DNA of 64,000 bases, from the NCBI GenBank assembly GCA_008360955.1, contig LUCM01007907.1, positions 21,213-85,212 on the forward strand. Direction: 5' to 3'. Of this stretch, positions 37,001 through 52,000 are shown one piece after another. The DNA comes from Fasciolopsis buskii. Lineage: Eukaryota; Platyhelminthes; Trematoda; Plagiorchiida; Fasciolidae. Within the stretch, counting starts at the first letter, position 1. Each line of letters opens with the position of its first letter. The translations under genes were made by a program, and so were the position numbers. The notes below the pieces were generated by a model. It did no database searches. It saw nothing but the letters and a program-made list of their open reading frames with translations, and was not told the DNA's origin.

Positions 37001-40000
37001 CTGACTCGGCTCCACTGAATTTGATTCGCTGTGGTCATTCATGTTAGCCTTCGACACATTGCTTGCAAGCTTAGTTAGTTCAGGAAACCCACAGAGAGAC
37101 GGATTAGGGTGACAGAGTGGGTTAAGTCAGCGGTCTCAGATGTTTGATTGATCAAGATGCTGGAAACCTCTTAAGTGTTCATGGCACTGCGGTCTTTTTT
37201 CGAAAAAAGTAGCCGGTGCGTATTTAATTCTTCATAATGGGACGATTACGCCGAAAGACTTCCTGACTGCTGTTTAATAGTTTGTCAATGACCAATGAAT
37301 AGGCAGTTCACTGGTTCCTTTTCAAAGTAAGTTGTAGTTTTTGATTTGTGTTACTCAATTTTCTTTGAGTAAGCAAATGAAACATCACGAATTCTCAAGC
37401 TACCCAGTAGCACACTCGTTTTGAGGTGTTTAGGTTCCCGTATTCGAAAGGATGAACGCCCAGTTTCCATATTATTTGTGGCGTTGAACGTGATTGAACT
37501 ACAGACACTTACCACCGATCATCCGGAACAGTAGATCGATGGATCTTGGCATTTGGTCACCCTGGACAGAAATCTCGATAGCTTTTTCACCGGCGGATTC
37601 ACTGGCAACATCAACACAGGTGACGATGAAAGACGATTGACATGAAAGCTTGGAGTGTAAAGGTCACACAAGAATTTTAAAATTATTATTTGTTTTATAC
37701 AGTACCGTGGATTATGGCCATGTACACGTTGGTTTCGGAAGTTTTTCCAGTAAGTGGCTGTTGTTGTTAAACTGAGTGAAGTTATCTTTTGGTTTGTAAT
37801 CTGTGACATTTAACTGCACGTACACTGGGTGATATTATTCAGTCAGGTGAGTTAAAAGGAAATAAAAGTTTCCCCAATATTTGGACTAAAAGCTTCCATC
37901 GAAGGTAGTAGCTAGGAGACCAATTGGAGTTGTTTGAAGTTTTGTACCGAAGTGTCATTCTCGACTGATGGATCCAGATAACAGCAACATTCAGAAAATA
38001 TGATGCATTCTCCGTCTAATTTTTAAAACACGGTGATTCTCTTGAAGCATATGTAACAGAAAAATATGCCGGAGACTTAAAAATTATTGTCTCGAATTTA
38101 GCGCCGCTTATTTTGCAAAAAAATACAGTTAAAGCAAGACCAACAAAGCAAACAAGTCTTTTCATTTCCAGTAACTGATATTGGCCGCTTATCTAAACTT
38201 TATTTCGCTCCTGTTGATGGAAGTAAATCATACTGGAAGACACGAAACAGCGTAGCTCCTACTGGGGAAAATGAAACAACGAGAAAAGATAAAAACAACC
38301 TCAGAATTTTCATCGAAATCAATTTTAGCTGATTTATTCACCAGCTATTTCTCAATGCCGAACTCCCAACGGCTCACGATAAACCCAGTTATCTATGAAT
38401 CAATTCACCTTGTCACCATCAAGTCCTTGTAGCAATTCAGTCAAAATGTCCAAGGTCCATTCAGTGATTCATTCAGCCTCAAGTTTAGCTTCCTGTTGAC
38501 AAGGTTCACAGATCTATGTACTCGCACATTGATACTTTAATTTTGTACACAATTTTTGCAGTCACTAATTCAACTAGCGGTTAAAATAAATTAAAATCAC
38601 CGTTCGAATGCAGTCCCGAATTCTCGTCCATAAGAACCACTGATCTGCGGATCTGCTTGGAGCAAGGTCTAACCAGCCGTCAGTTCAGGTTTGTATTTAA
38701 CTATTTTTCAATACGTGCATCTATTGATTAATTTCAATATTAATTTCCGCAGTCGGTGGCCGAGTTCATGGATCATTCGATAAAATCATCCAGTTCTGGG
38801 TGCAGCCTACCAGCTAATTATTTGCACAGTTAAGCCTGGGCATATCAAACAATAACTTTATTTTATTCCATGATTAAGCCAGTGAATCAGATTCCTTCAT
38901 CACAAAATGATAAACTTAGTTCATCATTACAAATTTCACTGAACGGAAATCGCCGATTCCGCATAGTTCATAGCCCGAGCAGGCTTTGAAGTTGCACATG
39001 AATTCCACGCCTTAGTCCTGTTTATATTCCATCAACGAAGTTATAGATCCGCAACGAAGTGTTGCATACCGTTCCAGAATTGTATAAGCATACGCAAGCA
39101 CCTGCCGCGGTGACGTTTTTCAGCTTAACTCCAGCGACAATTACGGCTTGAACGGATTTGACCCTGTTTAGGGTTTTCCAACCTTCGATTCAAAAATAGG
39201 AAAATCGAAGGAAACCTCAGATGGCGGCAGCTACGAATATGTATCGGGTCTACCGATTTTTTCATTCCTTTCTTCTCTGTTACCCGAACAATGGGGGCAC
39301 GGATTATGCTGAGTTTGATCAATAATTATGGGGTCCCTTTAGAAACTATTGTCCAAATGCTAAATTGGTCACAATGACGACTAGTTAAGGTAAAATCTAT
39401 GTGCACGTATTCAACCATGGTTACGCATGAACTGAGTTCAGTCGGGCGTTAGCATAATATGTCACCGTTGTCTATGTTGCATTTGGGCCACACGTACAAA
39501 CGGGAACGAATGTGCAAGAAAGAGACGTAGTTTGGTTTTTTTCATCAGTAATGGGTAGAAACAAGTGGATCTAGCCAGCATTCCGTTGTTCGTAACGCCA
39601 GTTTCATCGTTGACAGTCTAGTGTGTGGAAGGATTAGAATAGAATGTGTCCCATAAGTCTGACTACCAGTTAGATTCCATGATTAGCGGTAAGACTGTGC
39701 ATCCCTGACCCAAATGTATTTTAGAAGTTATCATGTTCCGTGTGTATACTGTTCATACTGTGGACGTAATTACCTTGGTCACAAATAGGATCATTTATCT
39801 GGGTGATAGTCAAATTTGACTCTTTCGGTCATGGTGACAGGCATTAGGGAGGAATTTTAAGGTGAAAATCTGTTGTGTCCAGGCCAGGCCAAATTGTGGA
39901 GCGATATGCTGTCTGCATCAATCCATGCAGACACTGACATTGCAGAACAAATACATAGGTTATTTAACGTTGCAGCGGAGTTTTTTTCAAAGAATGTAGT

Positions 40001-43000
40001 TATTGGCAGTGGATCATTAAGTGGGCATCCAAGAAGTTCATTGGATCCCCAGCTGAATGGAAACACGAAATTGTCGTGGATTTTTTGAAGGTGGATGTCA
40101 TATTCGGAATGAATGTAAATGCCAGAACAAATGTAAAGCAATTAATGGGGCCGTTTTCGATTTTAAGGGTCTGGATGGGCTTATTCGATATCTAGTCTGT
40201 CTCAGAAGCATAAACCTGGTTCATCGCGTTAGAAATGGGAAGATATTGCAAAAACAACTACTGGTTTGAGCGAAGAAAAGATTGTTGAGCACTGACAATT
40301 AGGGTAAACTGAATGCTGCCTACAAGAAATAAAAATCACTGGGAGATGAACAGTGTAGTCATGGTTCTGCAAAGGCTGCAGGCGTCATCGGTTTTGTAGT
40401 TTCCCATACGTGTGTGAAATTCCCTCAACTTTGCGAGATTTTAGAGTATGTAGAACATTGAAGCGTTATATCATGCAACCTTAACAGTCCATTAACTCCA
40501 CCGGGACTCAGTCCCGTGCAGGGGCGGAACTCGAGCGTTTGTAACGACCAAACCCTACTAACAAAGCTATCAGGTGAGGCCCAAGGGTATTTGGGTATTT
40601 CAATTAATAAGGAACATGGGTTTCCTTACCCGATTGCCTAACCACATGGCATCCGACACATAGGTGAAGAGTTCGCACAGCCTGACAAAACAATCAGAAC
40701 AGATTCCGGACGAAATTGTAACGAAAATGAGGCACGGACAATCCTTCTAATTTATTAAATTCTTAATTCTTAATTTCTCTCTTTTGACTGTAATTAACAT
40801 TAATCACATGCTAGCTGGATCGTGAGTTGTGAACGTGGAGTCCAAAGTCTTCCCCTCTCCCCTTTGTAACAGTTCATTTCCATGAAATGTATCTCACAGT
40901 TTCTTAACGGAAATCCTATTATTCACACCGACTACCCGAAGTATGAGTAATCCTTGTTACTAACCTCTGTTAGACTTTTCTTTTGTAGGGTAGAGTAATG
41001 CCGTTGCGGGAGAGTTTGAGCTACCTGTAACCTTAACGATAATGGCCGTCCAGTAGTCACTTTGAATTCTGGTTCACTGCGGCTTGGTTCAATTGCATGA
41101 CGAACATGAATGACATTGACTTTTTTGATCGAGTCTCAACCTTTTTGTAGTGTTACCATTGACATTAAGATTTCTTTTAGTGTCAGGTTCGCCTAATCAA
41201 CTGACCCAGTAGTCAACTGATCGTGAATCGTATCGTTACACTCACTGGATGGTCACCGTTGTGAGCTGAGTTTGAGCACTATCGGGATTTTGGTGTTTTG
41301 AGATTATCGCACAAGGGAATCAGTTGGTATCACAATTTTGCTGACTATGCACGGCATGTTGCATTGTACTAAAAACCACTCTTATCTTCAGCTATAGACT
41401 GAGCGTCTAGTGCGCTTCCAGGCAAAACGTCTATTGGTAGCAAATTCAATTTACCACTAATTAGGAGGTATACTTCGGCCACTGACAAATCCGATGGATT
41501 TCATTTTGAGAAAAGTTGATTCAAAATCTAAGAAATTACCACTAATTGGGACAAATTAGTTTAAACTACTACAGATCCAAACACCCGCGATAAAATTCAC
41601 TGGTAACGAATGCGTATTATCCAGTCGGGATCGGCAACCAAACGGAAATGACTGACACTCGAATCTGCGGCCGAATGCAAGTAAGTCGAGGGGCCCCGAT
41701 CAGCAATGTGAACAAATCCGAGTGCCGGGTGGTGTTTTTCACTCTGGCAAATTAACAGATGAATATCTCTATTTCTCGAAAACAAGTCGATCAGTGACAA
41801 GATGTCTAGCTTAATTGGTCACTTTTTCAAAACATGCATCACTACAGAAGTAAATCAGAAAAAGATGCAGCGACGTATTTTCATTTTCGCTTCGCGATGA
41901 TATGCTTTCAATTCAATCAACAGGCAGAAACAAACGAGGAACTCAGTCGCGAATTACTTCATCAGCTTCGAAAGCAAAAGAACTACCTAGGACATCTAAC
42001 CACCGCCACGGATTCAAAGGCTTGGAGAATGGATGCACTCGACGAGCTAAAAAGACTTGAATCCATGATGCAGATCCAAGTGTCTTCAACCGCAAATAAA
42101 GTTTCCAATCCGAAGGTAAATTATCCATGATGGCCGACGTGAAAAACCGAAATGATGCTTTTGTTTTTGATATTTCAGTAGTTTTTCTCTTTATATACAT
42201 ATATATGCATATGCATATATGTATACATGCAAATAAAGATAACTCCTTTGCTAAGGTTTCATCTGACGCTTCCTGACTCACTGAGCAGTGACTAATAAAT
42301 TTTCATTTCTGTTGAATATTTATAATAATAGCTATACTGACTTAGGACGACTGAAACGCAATCGCGAGTACCTCCAGTAGTCCGACTAAGTCGGTCTCTT
42401 GGTATATATGCATATATAGCAATATAATTTCAGTTATCTTCCTACCGTAATCATGTGGAAATAGCAAACCAACAGTTCAGTGACAGAACAGACTGCCAGT
42501 TACCCAGTTACCATAACTACCTTATTGAAACTTGATACTGTTCTAGATTCTTCCACAAAATCTGGATTATGGTATTCCAAAGAGTAGGATGAATTGTGGA
42601 TGCGCTAGAGGTGCGAGAGACGGTAACCGATAAATGACAACGGTATAGGAGCCAAAGACCATCGTTTACAAAATGTATTTAGTATCATTTCATTTCTTAA
42701 AAAACATTTGCTGCAATCTTGAGAACTGTTTGTATAGCTAGAATAAAGGCAAGCATTCTTGATAACAAGCAGCAAACAGAAGAACAATGTATTCACGGTA
42801 AATGGACTTGCGGTCCAGTTATTACCAAGGCACATACAACAACTGGAGGGTAAAACTATTTTGTATAACGGACATTTAATGTTGCTTTACAATTTTTGGT
42901 TGTTTTCTTGAGGCACGAGTTCTACAGGCAGGCTGCACATCGTTAACGGACTTTGATTCCAAGCCACGTCTGTTAGTACTTCTAACCCATGGGCATCAAC

Positions 43001-46000
43001 TGTATAGCTTCAACTAGGAAGACCAATAGCATCAACTGAAGCCAAAGGCCGAGGCCAACTTCCGCATGCCTCTACGCCAATTCATAGCCTGACCAGTTAG
43101 TCACCTGTTCTAGGCTTCCCCAGAAGACGAAAAGAGCCGGAACTATATAAGATCAGCTGAATTAGGTATCTGAGCCAACGAAGATGATGTTGAGCGATTA
43201 CATCATTCAGAAGTTGACTATCAGCATCGAGCACACGATAACCTCCCCGGTGGTTCCCCACCATCGTTTTTATCAGACTCGAGTAGTGATTTATGAGACA
43301 TCCGTGGTCTTTTACATAGAAGCCGAGCATTCTTAATGCGAAGAGGCCAGACATCGTAACACTATAGTAAAATACTACAGACGGGATTACAGACCGTTCC
43401 ACTAATTGAAAGCCGAAAGTTGTGGTTGCGATATTTGTGTCGAGCGCTCTCAAAAGTCATTCTAGACATCACAATCTTTGATTTAGTCATCCTCCCATCA
43501 CTAATTTTAGCGGTGAGCAAGGTACTGGGGCACATGAAGTGATAGATTATTGCTAAGTGACCGCCACGTATAGTGAGTGCTGGCAGATGTCTCAGTCAGT
43601 CTTGGAAACCTAAAATATCTTATTCGAATATCTCAATCTCCAAGAGATCTGAAAAGTGATATCAATGGCATACCATAAATGGAAAACCACTACAACTAAA
43701 AGGAGCTCAACACTAATGCCCTCTGGACCAGAAGAAACTTTATGTCGAATGGCGGAAGCCGGCCGCAAGGTTGAACTAGACCTGAGATCTGACGGTAAAA
43801 TGCTTGAGGAACAGCAGGCACTTCTGAGTTATCCATTCCTCCAGCAAGCAATACCAAAGTGATGGGCGGTCGGCGGAGTGAAAGTTCTTTGGAAACACAA
43901 CAGTACCTTTCAAATTGGAGGAGGATGACGGGTTGGGCGATGGATCAAAGATCGGTGCGAAACCAGCTGTTGTTGGCAGATTTATCTCCAGGCGATTTGT
44001 GTTATCTACAAAGAATGACCAACTCTGCCGGCTTCAGTGTCATTGAGATAAGATTTATATCCTGATGACACGGAAATTAATGAAAGGGCTGTTCTTGAAG
44101 GCAAGAACAACAAACGAGTTGCCTCATAGAAAGAAGACCTGCTCACAATACTAAATCGTACGTCAAACACGTCGAATTACTCTAACGAGCCGGATCCCAC
44201 CGTCACTTGATAGGACGAGCAAAAGACTATAGGAATTCGGCGCTTTATCTTGTCATAGTGATTAGCTTTCCTTGGTGATCTCCACTCTAGCTGTTAAGTC
44301 TACGTAAGTACACCAAGAGACTTGTGCCGGAATAGCTAGACGAGGGACTGAAGTTGAAGGTCAGCTACCGGACTGCGAGCCGCAGTTAGTGATTGTGAGT
44401 GAGTAGACCTTTAACTTCGCAGTGTTTTGTTTACACCAGTTGTTCTTTTACTAGAGAATTAGATGATATGGAACTGCGAGCGGGAGTTTCCCATGGCAGC
44501 AACATGTTCCAACTCTGATATCAGTTCAGATAGACAAATTTTGCGATCCCTATGTGGACTCCAGTCGAAGTCACTCCTCATCACGAGACATAATTCACTT
44601 TGCACACTGTCAATCGAGTGCCTCAAGAAGGCACGGAGACTCAATAGAAATCAGAGCATATTCCACATGAAACTTCACGGGTTTGTTCCTTGGTAGTGTC
44701 AATCTAATGACGTACCTAGAGTTGTAATGCGAATCACATCGATAAAACAAACCGGAAGCAAGGGTCTATGCCGTACAGTATGAACATGCATCCATCTTTT
44801 TGCATTTAATGCGGCCAATTTAAAAAAGACATCAAGGAAGAAGAATATTAACCGGCAGAATCAAATTTGATGAGACTTCAAAGGCAAATGAAGGAGGACA
44901 TGAGAAAAAAGTGTCAGGACTTCTTCCAGCGATACTGTCTTTAATACCGCAAACGAAAATGATATAGATTGGTTTTTCTATTTTAAATTCGATCGGTTTC
45001 ACTGCCACTCTCTAGGCCTAAATATCGTGTAGTCTCCTACCCCATTCTCACCATGCTTGGACAGTAACGTCTCACGTGCGCATACCTGACGTACGAAAAT
45101 AACTGCAAAACCGGTCGTCTGCTTCCAGAACGATCTCTTCCTTCCATCCGCAATCTACATAAACTGCTTACAGGACAAACTCATACTATAGGAATTTGTG
45201 TCTAATTTTTAATGGTTAACCTTGATCAACCGACGAGGGCCTTCTGACGAATCATTTTCGGATTCCTAAATAAACTCAGCACTCATACGGGCTGAAAAAA
45301 TCAAATTAGTTTGAATTGGGACCAGCTCTTAGTGAAAAATGTTATGTAGTTTGGAAGACCATTTATTTAGATGTTCATATTAATTATTCCAAGATTAATC
45401 ATCATGTTTGTGTGCTTTGCAAGCTTGTGGTTTACATAGTCGCTCAATACAGAGTAGACCTTTTGGTTTAAAGTTGCACCTTTGGCCTTTGCGAAGCCAA
45501 CCGCAAATGGCAGGCCGTCATTCTTGAGCCAGAGCTGATGTACATTTACTTAATTCATGGGCCTCATCAGGCATACCCTATCCAGTAAATGAAATTCGAC
45601 AAGAATGAATGACCTTTGGTTGCTGCCCAGCCACACTTGCCAAGTCACAGTGCCGTTAGCCAGTATGCAGCGTTTTATGGAGAGAAAGATTTGCCAGGCA
45701 AAAAGGCAGCACATTCACAGCACTACCGCTATTTGTTTGCTTTCACTTCTTAGGTGGGACTTCGGATGATCAACGATGCTGGTAGCCGTTCCATAATCAG
45801 CCATCCACGGAAATGTCACTTAACATAACGTGCTGTTTGACACCTCTTGAAAAGGTAATTAACTTGTCACTCAGTCCTCGGTTCCTTTAGGTTAACGAAT
45901 CAAGTGGAAGTGTGAATGTGCACAGAAAAGGGCAGGATGAACAAATCACCAGAATTTATTCAAAAGGGTATGGGACAGTCATTCTGATGGATACCGAAAT

Positions 46001-49000
46001 AGCAAGCTTCTGTCGACTAATATGAAGCTTTCTATCAACAGCGGCTAATTGTTTGCATTGCTGGTTATGGGTTTCATCAAAAAACATGGGCAGGATAATT
46101 TTGGATGGGATAAATTTATATACATTCGTAAACTGGCATATATATATATATATATTTATACGCAAACAATTGCCATCAGAACCACAGATAACAAAGAACA
46201 GAAATATTCCAATGAGTAAACCCAGTTTGTGCTAGCTCTTACATTCACCACCTCCACGTCATCGGCCATCTGAGCGAATCCATGTTTCGTCTGTGGACCT
46301 GATAAGACTCGGCTGCCCAAACCGAAGGTGGGGTCCTTTTTAGGCCCCTGACAAAGCGACTTAACCAATTTGGGAATTTGATAACATACTGGGAGCCGGT
46401 GAATGATTACTCAGTTGATGCTTAGGTTTCCAGTATATACCTTCCTCACTGAGGCCGTCGAGCACACAACTGCAAGTTTGATATGCAGCCGGTAATTGGC
46501 TTGGAATCAAAGTTTCAACCGGCTTTTGTGGACTGAAAATCAGTCATCATGTTAGAGGAGGCCTAGAGGTCACCTTCGGCTTCATACTTTAGTGGGAACA
46601 CCTGCTCCACGAGCAGCCACTGCGTATGATTTCCTCATGAGACGCATATTCAGAAGCATAGCCACACACAAATATTGGAAAGGTGGTTAGAAACGCATGG
46701 TCAAACCTGTGTAATTGTCACTGTTAAAAGGAGGTCGCAATTTATGGAATACCTGACAAATCGTTCATCGCAACAATTGCTCAGAATCCGTGATGAAGAC
46801 ATGGTATCTATGGTATCCAATGTACCGGTCCTGCTAGAATCAACACTGTTGTATAAACCATAAACCGAGCCGAAACAGCATGTCATCCGTTAGCCGGCAA
46901 AAATCGTTAATACCAGTTTGCAGTCTTTAAAGTTCATTTTCCAGAAAGTGGTACGCTGTAATTTGATCTAGAACTGGGATCTGATTTGCCCATGGACCAT
47001 TTTCTCTAGGCTTATTGATAGACGAAACTGGCGCGATGTCGTTACATTCGTGCTGAGCCCTGACCTGAGGGCTGAATATGAAGTATCACAAATGCAGTTC
47101 CCTTCAAGCGGCGGGAAAAGCATTGATTCACAGCTCAGTTGTAGTCTTAAGTTCCTGAACTCAACATCTTAATTTAATGACTGTAGTACGTCCATCCAAT
47201 GATTCTGGTAACGGAGTTTAATTCACTACAACAAAAGGATCTCCTGTAAGATAGAACGTTTGAATGGTAACGGTCAACCGGTGCCATACGGGGGAGAATG
47301 GCCAGATGTTTAACACAGACGTCGTGTGTCGCGTCTAACGTTCAGAACTGTAAATGGTTTATCACAAACCGATAGTTATCTGATGTCCTTTGCTTACGTA
47401 TTAATTCGCAATGGAAAGTGGATTGGATGTTGCTTCAGATACGTCTACGGCTGGAAAATGATTGACCATGAAGAAGATGCAAAGAAGAATGAAGCCAGTT
47501 ATTGTGAATTGTTGAAATTAAGGATACTGTGAGACGAAATCAACCGGTTAAACAGGAATAATTACATGCGTATTAGCAACTTGACACACCAAGCTTAAGT
47601 TTTCAAGGATGAGGATTTCTCAGCAAAGCATTTGCACAATCTTCCTATCATTCTTTTACTGCTAAAGAACCGTTTGCAAGAATACGAGCAATTTGTCTGG
47701 TTATTAGTAAGAAAACATTTTATCAGGAAGTAGCCACATAATGAAGTAAAATCTCTAGTGTTCAATGAACCTGTGTCCGATGGGCGGGATCCATCTCGGC
47801 CATCAAATAATGTTGTATGGGAACTTTAAAAAAATGAATTTCTAGCATTTTGCTGTGATCATCGGTGAGACGGATAACAAAAAATACCGGTTTATAATAA
47901 TAGCAGCGCATAAAACACTTTCCAGGTATGCCAACACAAAACTATGTTTAGGCATGAGTTTTTCGTACAGGTAGCTCTTCTGTATTCTAACTGAACGCTT
48001 CCCAAAGTTGACCGTATTGACCACGAATTTGCGCAAGGTTTGAGATAGGACTGGCTAACAGAAGTCAATGGTTATCATTTCCATGTTTATCTATCCACTG
48101 TAACAACAATTTTGAATTTCTGTCCCCTCTCGCACTCTTCCTAACGCATCGATCCACAAATACACCTCTCGGGCTCCCCTTCGTCATGGGTTGTTCGATT
48201 ATTTTCACGCACCCCACTGCCTCCTCCACACACACACACACACACACCACCCCCACGTCCCGGTCTATCGTGTTTTGCGACAACTGGTTTCGCAATGTTA
48301 TCCGTTGACCAGGTTTCGGATGTGGGAATCCATGAGGACCAACGAGGACAGCTGAAAAGGTAACAGATGTTCACGTACCGAATCGAGTTGCTAAACCATA
48401 AAACCGTGTGCTATTGCATACGTTTGCCTGTGTGTTTTGTAACGCGTGACACTGCAATCCGGTAACCAGAGAAATATCATAGTACATTTTTATAGGCGAA
48501 AAAATAATAGAAAACCTAGGGCAAAATGACTCTCCGAATCGGGTTTCACGGCTGAGTTCTTGAAGTTATATAAAGTTGAAAGTTTTCCCAGAGTAGACCG
48601 GTATTGTTTTCACAATCTACGCACGTTTATTGAGTTCGGTGATTAGTGAACAAATTTAATTTGTATCCTCAGTGGACTCCAGAACTATTCGACGTTCCAG
48701 TTACCTCGGGTGATTTTCAATACCCGGTTCTCTGTTTCATTATATGGTTCACAGGACGATAGGTGGATGAGCTAAGTGTCACCAGTACCAAAAACTGGAA
48801 CCACATAGAAACACTATGTGGGGTTCACATTTACTCTAAACACTTGTTCTGTACGTCCTTGTCGCCTGCACTCAAGAACAGTAATCCGTGATCTTTCTAT
48901 AGGTACTATGCTACCCGATTGCTAGGAGCAGAGTAAGAATTCACCCAAGTGTCCTAATCTGAGTTTTTAACCAAAAGCCTTGAGGCACAAGGCAGGAATT

Positions 49001-52000
49001 TTGGTATGAAGTTCTCGTAATCAAATGAGAACCAATAACTAATTGTTCAGTTCATACATTTTTTGGATGAGTGTAAACATCCCGAATGACAAGTGTACTT
49101 TTCCTTGAAGAATGAGGGTGAAGTTTTGCCAACCCTCACCAATTTGTCATCAGGGCTTGGTTTACGCAACCGAGTGTTCCAATCACTTACCTTCGTCCTC
49201 GCAAATTAAGGTGAAGTTACTGAGTAGCAGTTCCTCAACACTGGTTATCTGAGAGGCACGATTGCATGAAAAGCTTCTAAAGATAGTCAGGATAGGAAAT
49301 CACATCGGCGCCTGAGAAATCCATCCCCGACCGTATAGCTTAATCAGAATGTAACTACCTAACTAGTTTTAGATAAAGCAAACATTCTACGCTTGACTGA
49401 TCGTCCTTCAAAATCCATATGTTAAGCACAAGAACCATTTCCTGCTGTTTTAGACCAGTAAATCATGTGAGGAGTGCTTTTCGATACAACAGGGCAAACA
49501 GGGATTTTGTTAATTTGTCGATTATTTAAATTCTGGCGTCTCACTAACAGGTTCACAAGGTAATCTATACAAACTTGGATTGGTCGCGATTCAGGTTGAG
49601 GATTTTCCTAGGGAATCACTCAGGTAGTTTGAAGTTAAGTTCGAAAACGTTCCATCAACAGTCGAGGCAACACCTGGCAAAGAAACGGTTGTTACTCAAA
49701 AGTTGGAGCCTAGCGATCAAAAAACCTTATGAGAATACAGGCAATCATTGGGCACAAGTGTTGTTACTGTGCGGCTTCACCGGATCCCCAGCTGCGATGT
49801 CTGAGGAACAAAAAGTTTTTCTTTCGCCCACATTTGGTCTATTCTAGCCTGTCCTTGGGGTCGAGCTGGATTTGCCAAAGTCGTGAGAAAAAACAGCTAC
49901 AAATTATTATTGAAATTGTGAGCATTGCAATTAACTTCAGGTCAAATTTCACTATGCACAAACCTTCGATTATAGCTAATATGGAAACTCAAGAAGAACG
50001 AGATGTTTGACCTTGTTTTTGTTGGTTTATTAACTATCCAAATGAAGTAGTGAAATCAGGCGTATTATCTGTGTAGTCTAAAATGGCCACCTGGAATGCT
50101 CCAGTCTCAAATAGACTCAGCAGATACCAAATCGACAGGTTTCTCTAAATCAGTTGCTACAGGCGGTACTCAGGTGAAACACAAAGCATAAATATATTTG
50201 GTGAGATAGTGAAAGTCGATTTGAGTACTTTGGAGAAAAAACTCGGTTGAGTCACCGTCACGATAATTTTGATATTGGCACGGTCTTCTCCGTCATCGCT
50301 TTATCGTTGGTTTGGTGCTGTAATCTGACCAGTACCATTAGAAGTGTGTGTGTGTGTGTGTGTGTGTGTGGAGGAGGCAGTGGGGTGCGTGAAAATAATC
50401 GAACAACCCATGACGAAGGGGAGCCCGAGAGGTGTATTTGTGGATCGATGCGTTAGGAAGAGTGCGAGAGGGGACAGAAATTCAAAATTGTTGTTACAGT
50501 GGATAGATAAACATGGAAATGATAACCATTGACTTCTGTTAGCCAGTCCTATCTCAAACCTTGCGCAAATTCGTGGTCAATACGGTCAACTTTGGGAAGC
50601 GTTCAGTTAGAATACAGAAGAGCTACCTGTACGAAAAACTCATGCCTAAACATAGTTTTGTGTTGGCATACCTGGAAAGTGTTTTATGCGCTGCTATTAT
50701 TATAAACCGGTATTTTTTGTTATCCGTCTCACCGATGATCACAGCAAAATGCTAGAAATTCATTTTTTTAAAGTTCCCATACAACATTATTTGATGGCCG
50801 AGATGGATCCCGCCCATCGGACACAGGTTCATTGAACACTAGAGATTTTACTTCATTATGTGGCTACTTCCTGATAAAATGTTTTCTTACTAATAACCAG
50901 ACAAATTGCTCGTATTCTTGCAAACGGTTCTTTAGCAGTAAAAGAATGATAGGAAGATTGTGCAAATGCTTTGCTGAGAAATCCTCATCCTTGAAAACTT
51001 AAGCTTGGTGTGTCAAGTTGCTAATACGCATGTAATTATTCCTGTTTAACCGGTTGATTTCGTCTCACAGTATCCTTAATTTCAACAATTCACAATAACT
51101 GGCTTCATTCTTCTTTGCATCTTCTTCATGGTCAATCATTTTCCAGCCGTAGACGTATCTGAAGCAACATCCAATCCACTTTCCATTGCGAATTAATACG
51201 TAAGCAAAGGACATCAGATAACTATCGGTTTGTGATAAACCATTTACAGTTCTGAACGTTAGACGCGACACACGACGTCTGTGTTAAACATCTGGCCATT
51301 CTCCCCCGTATGGCACCGGTTGACCGTTACCATTCAAACGTTCTATCTTACAGGAGATCCTTTTGTTGTAGTGAATTAAACTCCGTTACCAGAATCATTG
51401 GATGGACGTACTACAGTCATTAAATTAAGATGTTGAGTTCAGGAACTTAAGACTACAACTGAGCTGTGAATCAATGCTTTTCCCGCCGCTTGAAGGGAAC
51501 TGCATTTGTGATACTTCATATTCAGCCCTCAGGTCAGGGCTCAGCACGAATGTAACGACATCGCGCCAGTTTCGTCTATCAATAAGCCTAGAGAAAATGG
51601 TCCATGGGCAAATCAGATCCCAGTTCTAGATCAAATTACAGCGTACCACTTTCTGGAAAATGAACTTTAAAGACTGCAAACTGGTATTAACGATTTTTGC
51701 CGGCTAACGGATGACATGCTGTTTCGGCTCGGTTTATGGTTTATACAACAGTGTTGATTCTAGCAGGACCGGTACATTGGATACCATAGATACCATGTCT
51801 TCATCACGGATTCTGAGCAATTGTTGCGATGAACGATTTGTCAGGTATTCCATAAATTGCGACCTCCTTTTAACAGTGACAATTACACAGGTTTGACCAT
51901 GCGTTTCTAACCACCTTTCCAATATTTGTGTGTGGCTATGCTTCTGAATATGCGTCTCATGAGGAAATCATACGCAGTGGCTGCTCGTGGAGCAGGTGTT

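Larger units (their letters stand above)
35797..41923 (+). other. 6.1-kb intron
   Basis: No exon-like segment with matching phases was found. It holds tRNA-like fragments (37.1 and 40.5 kb) and an unassigned open stretch at 39.87-40.27 kb. As phases on both sides are 0, no further exon is required here. Confidence 0.5.
46140..48247 (+). repeat. left arm of a 2,108-base inverted repeat
   Basis: Every position x here pairs with 98597 minus x in 50350-52457 without any net insertion or deletion, and all readings compared are identical. The arm begins in a TA microsatellite (46139-46156) and ends in a CA microsatellite (48227-48247). Such identity over 2.1 kb in neutral intron DNA points to a very recent event or to an assembly error. 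Confidence 0.9.

Noticed and set aside
43656..44065. Two plus frames of 68 codons
   Set aside because: They lie antisense within the decayed RTE copy; no splice signals fit the gene model.
49595..49623. A 29-base segment with splice-like borders and fitting phases (0 to 2)
   Set aside because: Too short, with no motif, and it lies in the direct repeat; the phase fit may be chance.
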